Shown: piece after piece, positions 48,109 to 59,371 of the stretch | How positions within the stretch are numbered: position 1 is the first letter of the stretch | How the letters are laid out: the number at the start of each line of letters is the position of its first letter | Source of the DNA: Schistosoma mansoni | Lineage: Eukaryota; Platyhelminthes; Trematoda; Strigeidida; Schistosomatidae | Reading direction: 5' to 3' | NCBI RefSeq assembly: GCF_000237925.1 | Contig: NC_031495.1 | Location: forward strand, 8,595,852 to 8,659,851 | Length of the DNA: 64,000 nucleotides | The notes under the pieces: model-generated | The model's database searches: none | The model's input: the letters and a program-made list of their open reading frames with translations, nothing else | What the model was told of the DNA's origin: nothing | Translations under genes and position numbers: made by a program

Positions 48109-49559
48109 AAATATTTAGTTTGATGAAATAATGAGACAGCCTAGAGCTAGATGAAATACTACTTATTTATACAGACGTTTGAATTTATTTTTTTTCAGAT
48201 AGTTTGTGGTATTTAAAGATTACTGTGAAAACAAATAGTATTTTGTAATTGCTTTTTAATTCTATATTAATCTTCAACTGCCATTACAGTTCATAAAAAT
48301 GCTTGAAGATGAAACTTCTTAAGATGTTTTTAAATCTACGGATAACTTACTCCTTAAGTCTATGATGGTATTTTGTCCTGAGTTATTTAAAGTAAGAGAG
48401 CACCTTAGTCTTTATTATATTACTACGATTTTTAACGACATAAATATTCAAGTACTTACTTAACTTGGGATGTAGGCCTAATAAGTACATATTATTGGTA
48501 TCAAAGAAATATATATTCGAGATTTTAAATCGCTATGTTTACTGGATGACAATAAACGTGTTGTGAACGAGAACACCGGTGGGGACAACCAAATGTATTT
48601 GAATACAAAATTACAGAATATCTTAGTAAAATCTGATAACCGTACTTTAAATACTTAATTTGAAAATGTTAATCAATTGTTTCAGACTTGACTGTTTCTT
48701 CATTTCCACTTCAATCACTCTCTGTTCTCGTTCTCTCCCCTTTGATTTCCTCAACCTTCTCCCATTAGGCATTTCACTTTCGACTGGTGATACATACTAC
48801 TTATATCTATCGGCATCAGTAGCACACAACACAAACGTAGTATACACTGACAGTTATTAGAAAGTTCTATCACATCACGAATCAAAGCTACACTAGGGAA
48901 CATATCCTCCAGTCTATTTGTTGTCAATATATTTTAAACCTATATGCGTTTTTCAGTCATATTGTATTATTACTGACGGGATAATGACAGCAGAATTTAT
49001 CAATTAGATTGCTGTCAATTGTACGTTTTATATATATACCAGTAGTATAAACTGGAAAATGTAATTTCATCTGTTAGGTGGCTACCTATAAGTATTTTTA
49101 TTTTAAAAGAAGGCTTTTTTCGACTTAGATGAATAGCATAAAATTACTTTTCAATGAAGTTTATGCGTGTTTCGATTTTACTTAAGTATTTTGTTGTGTT
49201 CAGTCTCATAAGAGGTAATTATATACATGATTATTATACAACGAAGTTATTGCTTTGAATAACATTAGTCTCAGATTTGTATCTGTTAATGTATGAAACA
49301 CACGAGTTCATTACAACAATCCTAAATAACTAACATTAATACATCAAATTTATCCTAAATAAATGATTGATGATTTTTATATCAAGAATGACTAGCACAA
49401 CGTTAAGTAAAGCCGGAGACCTTTACTACACAATAGATCATTTAAAATACTGCCTGTCATCCGAATGAACTTCTGCTTCGATGAGTTCATTATAATTTTG
49501 GTAATTACTGCCTATCCTATGAATGTTGAGTGACATTTGACATGTATACTTAAATTTAC
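48109..49559. other. spacer with one shared repeat
   Basis: 48690-48870 matches 14935-15110 (GGCATTTCACTTTCGACTGG, GATACATACTACTTATATCT). No host exon seen. Confidence 0.45.
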
Positions 49560-49830
49560 GGCGCTGGTTGGAGATAGTCTCCAGGAAACCCTTGGCACTG
49601 GCTGCATGCTATTTTTTGACTCGTCAGAAGGATGTATCTGTAATCTTGGAAGACATGCTGTTTCTTGACTGATTCGGTGTTATGGTACCCAAGTGCATAG
49701 TCTCCCATGTTACAAATTAGCTAAATGAGTAGCGACCAGCCTCCTGTAAAACTGAAATGTACTTACATTGAATAATCACTGAGAAGTGACCAATATCATG
49801 AATATCTAATCCTTCTTCATGCTAACGTCC
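49560..49830 (-). mobile_element. family C hammerhead-SINE, decayed
   Basis: GGCGCTGGTTGGAGATAGTC, TGACTCGTCAGAAGGATGTA and ACTGATTCGGTGTTATGG (B-box side) follow the order of the family C core at 23428-23637. GAATAATCACTGAGAAGTGA at 49780 matches the start of its flanking repeat. The GAAA part is lost. Confidence 0.65.
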
Positions 49831-49925
49831 CTGACTGTGAAGCTGAGTGGTATAACAATGAATCATCCAGGAAGTAAGAATTCTCTTAATATTACAGTTA
49901 CACCTAATTGATTAGTAATAGCTAA

Positions 49926-50640
49926 TTGTACGAAATCTCAGTAGCCTCAGCAGCAGTAGGTCTCAATATAAACAAAGGGAAAAGAAAGACTCACGGATAC
50001 AATACAACATGCACCAATCGAATTACACTTGACGGAGAAGCTTCGGAGGATGTAAAAACCTTTACATATCTGGGAAGCATCATTGATGAACACGGTGGAT
50101 GTGATGCAGATATGAAGACGAGGATCGGCAAAGCAAGAGCAGCATATTTACAACTGAAGAACATTTTGAACTCCAAATAACTGTCAACCAACACCAAGAT
50201 CAGAATTTTCAATACAAATGTCAAGACAGTTCTAGTGTATGGGGCAGAGATGTGGAGAATTACGAAGGCCATCAACCAGAAGATATAAGTGTTTATTAAC
50301 AGTTGTCTACGCAAAATACTTCGCATCCGTTGGCCCGACACTATCAACAACATTCTACTGTGAGAGAGAATAAACCAGATTCCAGCGAAGGTAGAAATCA
50401 GGAAGAAGTGCTGGAAGTGAATAGGAGAAATATTGAGGAAATCACCCAACTGCGTCACAATGCAAGCCCTTACATGCAGTTCTGAAGGCCAAAAACACAT
50501 TACGCCGAGAAATGTAGACAGACATAAGAAGAATGAACAAAAAATGGATAGAACTAGAAAGGAAAGCCCAGGACAGAGTGTTTTAGAGAATGCTGGTTGG
50601 TGGCCTATGCTCCATTGGGAGTAACAGGCGTAAGTAATTA
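49926..50640 (+). mobile_element. RTE-clade reverse-transcriptase C-terminal fragment
   Basis: Frame 49926-50180 reads SAAVGLNINKGKRKTH..ITLDGEASEDVKTFTYLGSI then DADMKTRIGKARAAYLQLKN, the RT thumb region of RTE elements. It continues in other frames with VKTVLVYGAEMWRITKAINQ, CLRKILRIRWPDTI and ending with the HWE.QA-like 3' end near 50630. Multiple frame breaks; the catalytic part is absent. Confidence 0.85.
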
Positions 50641-50759
50641 AGTAAGCAATTGCAGGAAATCTAAGTTCAGAGTTTTCTGTTGACTATTTTCAACAACCAT
50701 CTTATATCTTAACAAAGTACACGCAATTTTGAATGGAGACAAATTTTACAGATATCAAA

Positions 50760-51190
50760 ATCTTAAATATTACGTTAAAAAAAAACGATTACTGATATTG
50801 AGCAATGAAAAATAATTTCGAAAATAAAAAAGAGTCAATTTTCGACATTTCGCATATTTACTTTTATCAATATTCAAACATTATTGAAAAAGAAAAAAAA
50901 ATTTAAGCGGAATTCTGATTTATTCAAGCTAAATAAAAAAAATCCGCTTTCACGGTTATATTAAAACTAAAAAAAATTCCAGGAAAAGCTTTTTTTCTTT
51001 TTTTTTCCTTTGATAAAAAAATTCTACTATCAATAGACAAAAAAATTTTTTTTACTCAAAAATTTTTTGATCCATAAAAAATTTTTTTCTTTTAAATTTT
51101 TTTATTTTTATTAAAATATTTTTTTTAAACTTTTAACTGGATAAAAACAACTAGTGAATAATAATAATAGTTACTATGATAGAGATTATC
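50760..51190. repeat. A/T homopolymer-rich tract
   Basis: Dense runs of five to nine A or T, with almost no G or C at 50995-51125. Such tracts bend DNA and exclude nucleosomes, and are candidates for matrix attachment; no function is shown by sequence alone. Confidence 0.7.
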
Positions 51191-51506
51191 GTTTTTTTTT
51201 CTTTTTTTTGGTATCCATTACTTTAATTTATTGTCTAGAAGTGTTATTGTCTCATTTTCAAATGATTAGTTGATATGAATTATTGGAATGGTAAATAATT
51301 CAAGAGTCTAAAATTATTTATTATAATCTACCGGTGAAATTAAAATATTATCGCCTTATTTGTTCGCTACATTGATGGTTATATCTTCTAAAAAAGATGC
51401 CCTTATAAAATGTTTATACTTGTAACTATGGATCACTTCATAAATAAAATTATAGAGATAATAAATATTTGATAATAGTTTATTATTATTAAGACTGTTA
51501 TTATTT

Positions 51507-51687
51507 TTCATAGTTGAAAACATGAGTCAATTGAAGCTAGACCACCAAGGGGAACCTGTAAGCACTGGACAGCCAACTCGTTATATTGTGGGACTCCTCA
51601 GAAGTGAGCATCCACGATCTCACCTCGCGAGATTCGAACCAAGGACCTACCAGTCTCGCATCAGAGCACTTAACCGAAAGACCACTG
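51507..51687 (-). mobile_element. family B SINE, cut by family E
   Basis: From CATAGTTGAAAACATGAGTC through GGACAGCCAACTCGTTATAT (changed ribozyme), ACTCCTCAGAAGTGAGCATC, GAGATTCGAACCAAGG (B box) to GAAAGACCACTG, where it stops mid A box and family E sequence begins. Confidence 0.75.
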
Positions 51688-51830
51688 TTATAATTAATGG
51701 CTTTATTCAATATTATTGTTTTTGGTATGATATAAAATTCTCAGAACAAAGTATTTCAACAAGTTTCTTTTCTTTGTTGGTTGATCAATCCTGATGATAA
51801 ATATTGAAATCTTGTAGTGATACTGAGCAA
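51688..51830 (-). mobile_element. family E retroposon, 3' fragment
   Basis: Minus sense ends ..CAATAATATTGAATAAAGCC then ATTAATTATAAC, matching the 3' end of 40625-41010. It abuts the SINE at 51687. Either it inserted into the SINE or both are truncated at the same point. Confidence 0.65.
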
Positions 51831-52574
51831 TTGTCATGTAAATCATTTAATCAGGATTCTTGAATTATAATTACACCACAATTATAATACAAGGGATTGA
51901 AAACAGTCCACTTTGTCAATTAGATGTTAGAAGTTTTCATGGATTTTTAATGGTTTTGTCATGAAAACATTAAAGTTTATGCAAAAACTGATTCAACTGT
52001 ACCATAAATATGCTAATTGTGAATTAAATCAAATTAAATTTTAAACCAGTATTTTAGTCAGTTAAAAAAATGGGAGATTATCAACTTACAGAAATGTAAA
52101 TAATATGATGGAGATAATAAACATTAAAAAGCTTTTTTTTCTGTATGATGGAATGAGTAGAAATAATCACTTTTGTTGAGAGCAATTAATCCGTATAAAC
52201 TTTGTCATGAAATAACTTGTGTTTACTAATTGGAGATTAAAGATACATGGGATCATGTCTAACATGATCCGTAATAACCAACATATGATTTAAATAGAAT
52301 CGGGTTCTCGAAAAAAGTGAAAACTTAAGAGTGATTCTAAAAGACCTATCAGTGTTTTTTGAAGAAAAATAGTTTATAGCAAGGATTAAATTAGGCTGGT
52401 AACAATCAAGGATCACCGGGTAGATGTTTCATTCTGTTCAAAAGTACTAACTCACAACACTTCCATGAATGAACGTTATATTCCATGCATATTTCAAAAT
52501 ATTTAAAGGAACAACTAGGTTTTGCGGTAACAAGCAATGACCTTAAGGGCATTGCAAAGCAAACTAAAAGATAG
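51831..52574. other. AT-rich spacer
   Basis: No recognised feature. Confidence 0.4.
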
Positions 52575-53270
52575 GCATAGGCCACTCACCAGCAATCGCC
52601 ATCCAACTCTGTCCTAGACAGTCATTTACAGTTACTTTTCATCCTTATCATATCTGCTTCCGATTTTCGGCGCAGCATGTCCCTTGACCTTCTTTTTTTC
52701 CATTTACCTTCAGGATTCCTATTCAGGGCTTGCCTCGTGATGCAATTTGGTAGTTTCCTCAATGCATGTCCTATCCACCTCTGGCGTCTTTTCCTGATTT
52801 CCTCTTCAGCTGAAAGCTGATTCGTTCTCTTCCACAGTAGGTTGTTGCTGATGGGATCCGGTCAACGGATACTGTGTACCTTGAGGAGCTAATTATGTTT
52901 ATAAATACTTGTACACTTTTTATGATGGTTGTGGTAGTTCTCCAAGTTTCAGCTCCGTGCACTAGAACTGTCTGAACGTTCGTAATGAAGCTTCCAACCT
53001 TGATATTGGTTATCAGTTGTTTTGAGTTTCACATGTTCTTCAATTGTTGGAATGCGGTCCTTGCTTTGCGATATTCGCCTTTACGTCCTCATCAGATCCT
53101 CTACGTTTATCGATGACGCTATCCAAATACTTGAATATTTCCACGTCCTCCAGAGCTTCCCCATCAAGTATGATTGAGTTGGTGTTCTTTGTGTTGTATT
53201 TGATAATGTTGCCTACTGATGACGAGGCTTCCGTGTTATCCGTTCTCCCTAAGTGTATTATTCAAGGCTG
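52575..53270 (-). mobile_element. RTE-clade reverse-transcriptase C-terminal fragment
   Basis: Minus strand: NTNSIILDGEALEDVEIFKY then LDSVIDKRRGSDEDVKANIA, then VQTVLVHGAETWRTTTTIIK (frame 52962-52771) and a C-terminal part ([14 protein letters not shown]) down to about 52580. Same region and subfamily as 49926-50640, opposite strand. Broken by several frame changes. Confidence 0.85.
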
Positions 53271-54054
53271 AATTTGTAAAACGTTATTGAACACATTTTT
53301 TAGAATAAGAACTAACATATCATGATATAAATTTGAATGACCTGATTTCTTTTGAACAATGTATCATATTCACTGTAGGATAAAAAATTTAAATTATTTT
53401 AACTACTTTGATCTGAATAGATAACAAATAAAGCGAACCAAAACTGCATATATTCCATAATGAATTTATTTTACTGTCTATTTGTGCAAAATATCGTTGC
53501 TTGTAATCATCATGCCTTTTTAAATAAAGTATCTTAAAAAAATATCGAATCCAAACAAAAGTACCATCACATTTTAGAAATGAAATATTCAATAGTTTAT
53601 TGTTTCGTCAAAAGTTAAACTTGTGTCAAAATAATCATTAGTTTATAGCAGCTCACGTACAATTGAATTTATTCACACTTAATTTGGTTAAGCCTTTTTG
53701 TTAACTTACTTAATGGATAGAGTCATCCGTACAATGACAACCGATCTAAACTATCTTACCTTTATTAGTGTTGCACATGTATAAATATGTATGCTTGAGC
53801 ATTACTTACTGCTTACGCATATATTCATTCTGCTAGCTTTACTATTAGTCGCTTAATTGACTCCATGATTCATTCCTATCCATATGTACATATATGTACA
53901 CTTTAATCCTGTTCACTGACTCGTTAACTTGTTTATTAACTCGACCACTCACTTGCTATTCGGCAGTATTCTTTCATGCTTACTTAACATACCTGTAATT
54001 TTGGCAATCTGTGCACATGCAGTAATAAACCTAATCAACACTTCATATTCTCCT
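53271..54054. other. spacer up to the second gap
   Basis: 53685-53725 shares TTAAGCCTTTTT and TTAACTTACTTAA with the left flank of the possible LTR at 32939, so it may hold a related fossil. No exon seen. Confidence 0.4.
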
Positions 54055-54254
54055 NNNNNNNNNNNNNNNNNNNNNNNNNNNNNNNNNNNNNNNNNNNNNN
54101 NNNNNNNNNNNNNNNNNNNNNNNNNNNNNNNNNNNNNNNNNNNNNNNNNNNNNNNNNNNNNNNNNNNNNNNNNNNNNNNNNNNNNNNNNNNNNNNNNNNN
54201 NNNNNNNNNNNNNNNNNNNNNNNNNNNNNNNNNNNNNNNNNNNNNNNNNNNNNN
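54055..54254. other. assembly gap (200 N)
   Basis: Exactly 200 N. Confidence 0.95.
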
Positions 54255-54949
54255 TTTGGTTATAAAGTTTATGAGTTTGTTAAAATAAGAAATAATGCGG
54301 TAAATTTTCAAAAGGAAATAAGATTCATCATCAGTCAGACTCACTATCCTATAGAAATGTGATAGATAAGTGTAGACATGAATATGACTGCTTCCTAGTT
54401 TTAAATGAGAAAGACGATCATAGACTGAGAGAATTATATAGTAATTAAAAAATCGTCCAAGTCGGCGTTGATCAAACTTAACCAGTAGCAAAAAGTTTGA
54501 ATAATAATGGTGTAAGTTTCATACTGACAACCATCCTATTATTAATATAAAGTGTTTAACACCATCATATAAAACTTTGACACCTGTGACACTAAAATTT
54601 GGTAAATGAGATTGTTGGTTAGTATTGTAGTAAAGTAGATATAAAATATCAACAGTTTTTGGGGTAATTACTTTGTTGATATCAATGAGTTATAATAGTC
54701 TCTGTTACAGGGGAAGTGAAGATATTTAATTGATTAGATACTGTCATATTGAATATTAATAATTTAATTGTGTTTTCGGATATATTTGTTTTACTCAACT
54801 TTTGAACTTGTTTGTTTATATCTTTGTCTTCAGACATTTTGATTTCTCTTTGTCTTTGGTTTGATATTTGGATATGTTTGCTCCGGGAACCTAAAAGATT
54901 GAAGGATTGTCTCGTGATTGTTATAATTGGTGAAGTGTCGCTCATAATT
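54255..54949. other. AT-rich spacer
   Basis: No recognised gene. An 87-codon minus frame at 54682-54945 has no family match. Confidence 0.4.
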
Positions 54950-55180
54950 CGTGGATCAGTTGAAGTTAGACATTATCACCGTTGGATGCCGGCTCAGTGG
55001 TCTATCGGTTAAGGGCTCTGGCTCGTAACTGGTAGGTCCTGGGTTCGAATCTCGCTCGCGAGAGTGGGTTCGTGGATGCGCACTGCTGAGGAGTCCCATA
55101 GTAGGACGAAATGGCCGTCCAGTGCTTCCAGGTTTTCGATGGTGGTCTAGCTTCAATTGACTCATGATTTCAACTTTGAA
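54950..55180 (+). mobile_element. family B hammerhead-SINE, best-preserved sense copy
   Basis: CGTGGATCAGTTGAAGTTAG, then GGATGCCGGCTCAGTGGTCT (A box) and CCTGGGTTCGAATCTCG (B box), hammerhead 55080-55125, CCAGGTTTTCGATGGTGGTC, CAATTGACTCATGATTTCAA. No inverted end on the left, so this is the plain SINE form. Confidence 0.87.
55080..55125 (+). ncRNA. hammerhead ribozyme, type I (family B), intact
   Basis: Stem I GCACTG/CAGTGC perfect, core CTGAGGAG, stem II GTCC/GGAC with loop CATAGTA, GAAA, loop-free stem III ATGG/CCGT (one U-G), cleavage site GTC with the cut after 55119. All conserved residues are present. One of the two best candidates for activity in the window, with 23455-23499. Confidence 0.87.
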
Positions 55181-56124
55181 ATATTGTTATAATTATTATT
55201 AAAACGATATTTAGGTCAATTAATTTGTAATTTACGAATAAACTCTGGTGCCTAAATTAGAGCTTGGTTCTATAGTTATTTTAGGCTCGTAAGTTACAAG
55301 TAGATCGATATACCGTACCTCAATAACAGAAGAGAGAAAAAAACTTGGACATAATAGTCTCCTTAATTTCAGTTAGGTTTCAAGTTCAAAAGTGTCCATG
55401 ACAGTTCGAAGTTTATTTCTGTATATAATAATTTTGGAAAGATAGAAATAAAGTTAACTTATAGCCAAATCATGAGTTATTTTAAGAAAACTGAAATGAG
55501 CAAATGTTGATTGAAGTACATCTTAAACAATATATACATATATTCTATAACCATTCATGATAATTACTTATGGATGTAAAAATAGATATTAAACAAACTT
55601 GAAATAATCAATTCATCTCCCAAATCCTTAGTTTTCTTTTTTTTTTTTGAATGTCGTTATTGAGATCTACATTATCAAAAAAGATTAAATATGCTAATGA
55701 ATACAAAGCACTAATCATTATCTAATGTTGAATGAAGTTGTTTGTATATGTCGTAAATATAGTAGAATATATAGTTGAATCAGTATTCAGTTAAAATATC
55801 TCTGGTCGTATAATTTTATTCGAAATATTCAATAATCTTTTTATTTTTTTTTCATTAAGCTTTCGCATACAGTGGTTTTCCATGTTGATCCTTAAAATGT
55901 TTTTAATCCTTTGAAACTTCCAGGATATTCAATATTACTAAAGTCAGTCAATTTATATCATTAGACCGGGAAAAATAAATGCACACTTGTTTAGTCGATT
56001 GATTACATTAACTCAGTGATTTAAAATTTAATGAGAAAATTTTGAATACAAAATAATAATGAGTAAATTAAAAAAATGTTTATTCAATTTTTACACATAT
56101 ATGTGGCAAATTAAACAATAATTA
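55181..56124. other. AT-rich spacer
   Basis: No recognised feature. Confidence 0.4.
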
Positions 56125-56326
56125 CAGTGATGGATGGTGGCTTACAGTGAAACCGAGGAAGCGTGTTCCGTTCTATCTCGAACTTGAATTTATCTACATA
56201 CGAGATGGTGTTCATTCTGTGACTCGAACCCAGTACTGTCCGCTTCAAACAACACAGCGTTATCTACCTAGCTACTGAGTTCAGATAGTCACTAGCTTGT
56301 GAAATGGGGTAAAGTTGTAATTTATT
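56125..56326 (-). mobile_element. Sm-alpha (family A) SINE, decayed
   Basis: Minus strand: A-box side GTAGCTAGGTAGATAACG, B box TGGGTTCGAGTCACAG, ribozyme region 56145-56200 much changed, GTAAGCCACCATCCATC 3' end. It is followed directly by another unit in inverted layout. Confidence 0.7.
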
Positions 56327-56587
56327 TTTGTATTGTTCGTTTGAATCTCCACATTGATGCTTAGGACTACAATTGATCAGTCTTCTAATGGCGTATATAC
56401 ATTCTCCTATGGGCATTTTTCTATTTGGACGAAACGCGTGGCCATTGCTAGCCAACATCATCTCTGCTTATCATACTTGTGGCTGAAGGCAATATCGAGG
56501 CAATCTGTACAGAACGCACATACTGCCAATAAAAGACCAATCAATTGCAGTCTTAAACAATAATGGGAAGGTTCAAACAAACAATAT
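56327..56587 (+). mobile_element. Sm-alpha unit with ~70-base inverted ends around a half ribozyme
   Basis: Left arm 56327-56400 (TTTGTATTGTTCGTTTGAAT..) and right arm 56510-56587 (..GGTTCAAACAAACAATA) are inverted copies. Between them is only the 3' half of a hammerhead (56419-56455: TATTTGGACGAAACGCGTGG, CCATTGCTAGCC) and 5' edge pieces. GAAAC is kept; the CTGACGA half and tRNA head are missing. Confidence 0.75.
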
Positions 56588-56621
56588 AAAAGTGGATTAA
56601 TAATTACAATATTTCATAGAA

Positions 56622-56785
56622 TAGATGGAATGTAGTTAACAGTGTACTTCAAAGCATATGTTTTATCCTAGTTGGGACTGGTTAGTAAGATGTACCTTCA
56701 TCTCCATGCTACGTTTTACTCTAGGATTTGAAACCAGTAACTCTCGCTCCTAATAACTAATACATTATTCACTTAGCCAATAGAA
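56622..56785 (-). mobile_element. Sm-alpha remnant
   Basis: GTTTTATCCTAGTTGGGACT, AGTAAGATGTACCTTCATCT and GGATTTGAAACCAGTAACTC follow family A minus order. The ribozyme core is gone. Confidence 0.55.
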
Positions 56786-56850
56786 TGAACAATCATTAAA
56801 ATGAATAAAAATAAATTTTTCCTTAATCATAAAATTTGATTTTTTTTATA

Positions 56851-57205
56851 TGTAGTTGAGATCATGAGTCAATTGAAGCTAGACCACCATGGAAAACCTG
56901 GAAGCATTGGACGACCGTTTCATCCTATTGGGGGACTCCTCAGCAGTGCGCATTCACGATCTTGCCTAGCGAGATTCGAACCCAGGACCTACGAGTCTCG
57001 AGCGCGAGCACTTCACCGATAGACTACTGAGCCGACATCCAACGATGTCAATGTCTAACTTCAACCAATCCACGAAGTTGAGAAACCATTTGATCAATGT
57101 CTTCATTGAGTTAATATCTCCCAACAGACCTGATTGAACTCCACTGGTTACTGTTTCTCGCTAGAACTCCATGAAATACCTCATGGAGCCAGTCACTAGT
57201 GAGCA
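56851..57205 (-). mobile_element. family B SINE, full long form
   Basis: Minus strand: a long 5' part from about 57205 (GGTATTTCATGGAGTTCTAG, GTAACCAGTGGAGTTCAATC), then ATTGACATCGTTGGATGTCG, A box CTCAGTAGTCTATCGGTGAA, B box CTGGGTTCGAATCTCG, hammerhead 56904-56949, and the 3' end to CATGATCTCAACTACA. It shows that the complete element is about 355 bases, with about 150 bases before the tRNA-like head. Confidence 0.83.
56904..56949 (-). ncRNA. hammerhead ribozyme, type I (family B), core intact
   Basis: CTGAGGAG and GAAAC are intact. Stem I GCACTG/CAATGC has one mismatch, stem II GTCC/GGAT ends in G-U, stem III is ACGG/TCGT, cleavage site GTC. Probably weaker than the 55080 copy. Confidence 0.7.
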
Positions 57206-58330
57206 TATGATAAGGAGGCTTTTTGTGGAGAAATCATGATTTCGACTATAAAATTCAATATTTGACTCATTCCTTCATTATATTAGACTATATATTTTCA
57301 CATTCATTAGTAAGTAATCATTGTCATAATTTGTTGATTTTTCAAATACAAATGTAAACACTCTTTTTTTGTTTGTTTTATTTTTCAATTTTTTTTGTTT
57401 ATTTCAAAAGACTCATATCATATATCCAATTTTTTTTTGAAAAAAAATTATTCACATATTCTTCCATCTTTTTTTCTATAATGAACCAATAATTTCATTC
57501 AATTTTTAATAGATGAGATCTCCACGAAACCTACCCCCCCCCACCCGCCTTCTGATAATTTCATTGTTTTAAATAAACACTGTTGACTATTTGTACAGAT
57601 TTTTTTAAAGAAGGGAAAAAGAAGGTATTTTCTGAATGTGTTTAACTGAATCTTGGAAAAAACTGAAATGAAATATAACTCTGTTTGTTTTGTTGTTGTT
57701 GTATCATTAATTCTATCCTGATGTTATTTTGTTGTTTGTTTTTTCTAAAGAAGAAAAAGGATAATCAAAATTTCAGTGATTTTTGTTTGTTTATTTATAT
57801 ATCCGTTATATTATCAGAGTAAGCATATTTATTTTTTCATTGATGTGACATTCGATATTGTTTATCAATAAAAACTGAATGACTTAAATATCCTGTTTTT
57901 TTTTTAAATTTTGTTTATTTAATTTAAGTAGATTAAGACAAGTTTGAAAAAAAAATTCATTACTTCGTTACTGTAGTCGTAGAGATTTATATCAAGAATA
58001 GAGTTATAACGAATGGTTAGTAGTTTAATCCAAAATGTACGTTGGAACCTATTAAATAGATGTATCTGAGTAGTGAAGGAAGATTTAATTAGGATAAATC
58101 AATTCACTGTAATATGCTTACACAGTTAATTTGTAAACTAAGAAAACAATACCTTAAATACAGTATTTCTGCATATCGTACATGAGTTGTCCTGTACAAA
58201 ATCCATTGTTCTTTCATTCCTATTGTGATTTAAATGTTCTTCGTTTTCCTATCTTTTTTCCTTTATTTCCCTCTTTTTTTCCATAAGAATTCTACTTTCA
58301 ATTTCGGGCAGATGCTACTCATATCTGTAC
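57206..58330. other. T-rich spacer
   Basis: Contains a C8 run at 57535-57542 beside a fragment (GAGATCTCCACGAAACC.., CTTCTGATAATTTC) that matches the last 30 bases of family B. No exon seen. Confidence 0.45.
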
Positions 58331-58555
58331 GTACAAGTAGCACACACTGGGCCTAAATCTCTGTGTTGATGTTCCCACCATGACTCGAACCTACTACTTT
58401 TTGGTTCAGACATCCAATGCGTTATCCAACTTGTGACCTAATGGTAATATCGAAACAATCCACACCGAATTAATACGTAAACCAAGAAGAGACTGATCAA
58501 TTGTAGACCTTAACAACGGATGGACTAAAACAACCTTTACAAATGAATTATAAAA
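58331..58555 (-). mobile_element. tRNA SINE related to Sm-alpha without ribozyme
   Basis: GGCAGATGCTACTCATATCT, AAGTAGCACACACTGGGCC (motif shared with 14935 and 48690), then TTGATGTTCCCACCATGACT, a B-box side ATGACTCGAACCTACT and TCCAATGCGTTATCCAAC, then the Sm-alpha terminal module (AAGAGACTGATCAATTGTAG). The ribozyme slot holds another sequence. Confidence 0.6.
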
Positions 58556-58849
58556 GAAACATAATTCATAGGTAATTTAGTATTTTTCTAAATAACTGGA
58601 AAAACATTCTTGAGAAGCTGTTAAATTCCAACCTTAATAACCATTTCATACAATAAAATAAAAGTAATTACGGTTCACTTATTTTGGTGATATAATTGAA
58701 TCGAGTCAACTTTAAGAATAAAACAGGGTAACACTAATCACTATTGAGTAAATATTATTAGCACTTTGGTAATGAAGTAAACTAACTGTGGAATGTATAG
58801 TTTAGTGCTTTTTATGACATCACGTGACAATTCAGTGTTATATTCATAT
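58556..58849. other. AT-rich spacer
   Basis: No recognised feature. Confidence 0.4.
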
Positions 58850-59371
58850 TAGCCCTCAAATTCCCTGGTACGGCCGAGAGTGAGGAAAGTCAGCTCGAAA
58901 TGCTCTCACATCGCTGCGAGTATATAACCTCGCCCAGGAAAGTCCTAGTCACTGCCTTCTCGTGGCATTACTGTTGTTTACGAAATTGACAGGACGAAAA
59001 GCGAATGTCCAGCGCTTTAACCAGGTTGGTGGACAAGGAAAGTCCACCTAGGGGAGTTGGAAAAGCCCTATTCCAAACCAATGGTGCACATGGGCTCCAG
59101 TACCCTGAGGGAACAAATGGCGTATGATTCAATCGTTGGTCACCGGCTACTATGGGACTGCATCTCCTCACGATGCTCCACTGCCATGTCGATTAGATGT
59201 TTAGGTCAAAGGCTCCGGATGTGGCTCCTAAGAAAACCACCTGCTTCAGTTTTGGCACCCGGATAGTATCACAGCCCTCACACAAATCAAATGAGATTTG
59301 TGTGGCGCATATATATCTGGTGCTCATTTGTACCAATATTTATGTGTTTAAATAAATAAATAAATAAATAT
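58850..59371 (+). mobile_element. family D retroposon, copy 3
   Basis: AGCCCTCAAATTCCCTGGTA at left through CACAAATCAAATGAGATTTG to TATTTATGTGTTTAAATAAA and an (AAAT)n tail. Same orientation and boundaries as copies 1 and 2. Confidence 0.75.

Noticed and set aside
49991-50500. 169-codon minus frame
   Set aside because: Antisense of the RTE reverse-transcriptase fragment on the plus strand, which is the recognisable reading.
53949-54491. 180-codon minus frame and its plus-strand counterpart
   Set aside because: Length comes from the run of N being read as open.
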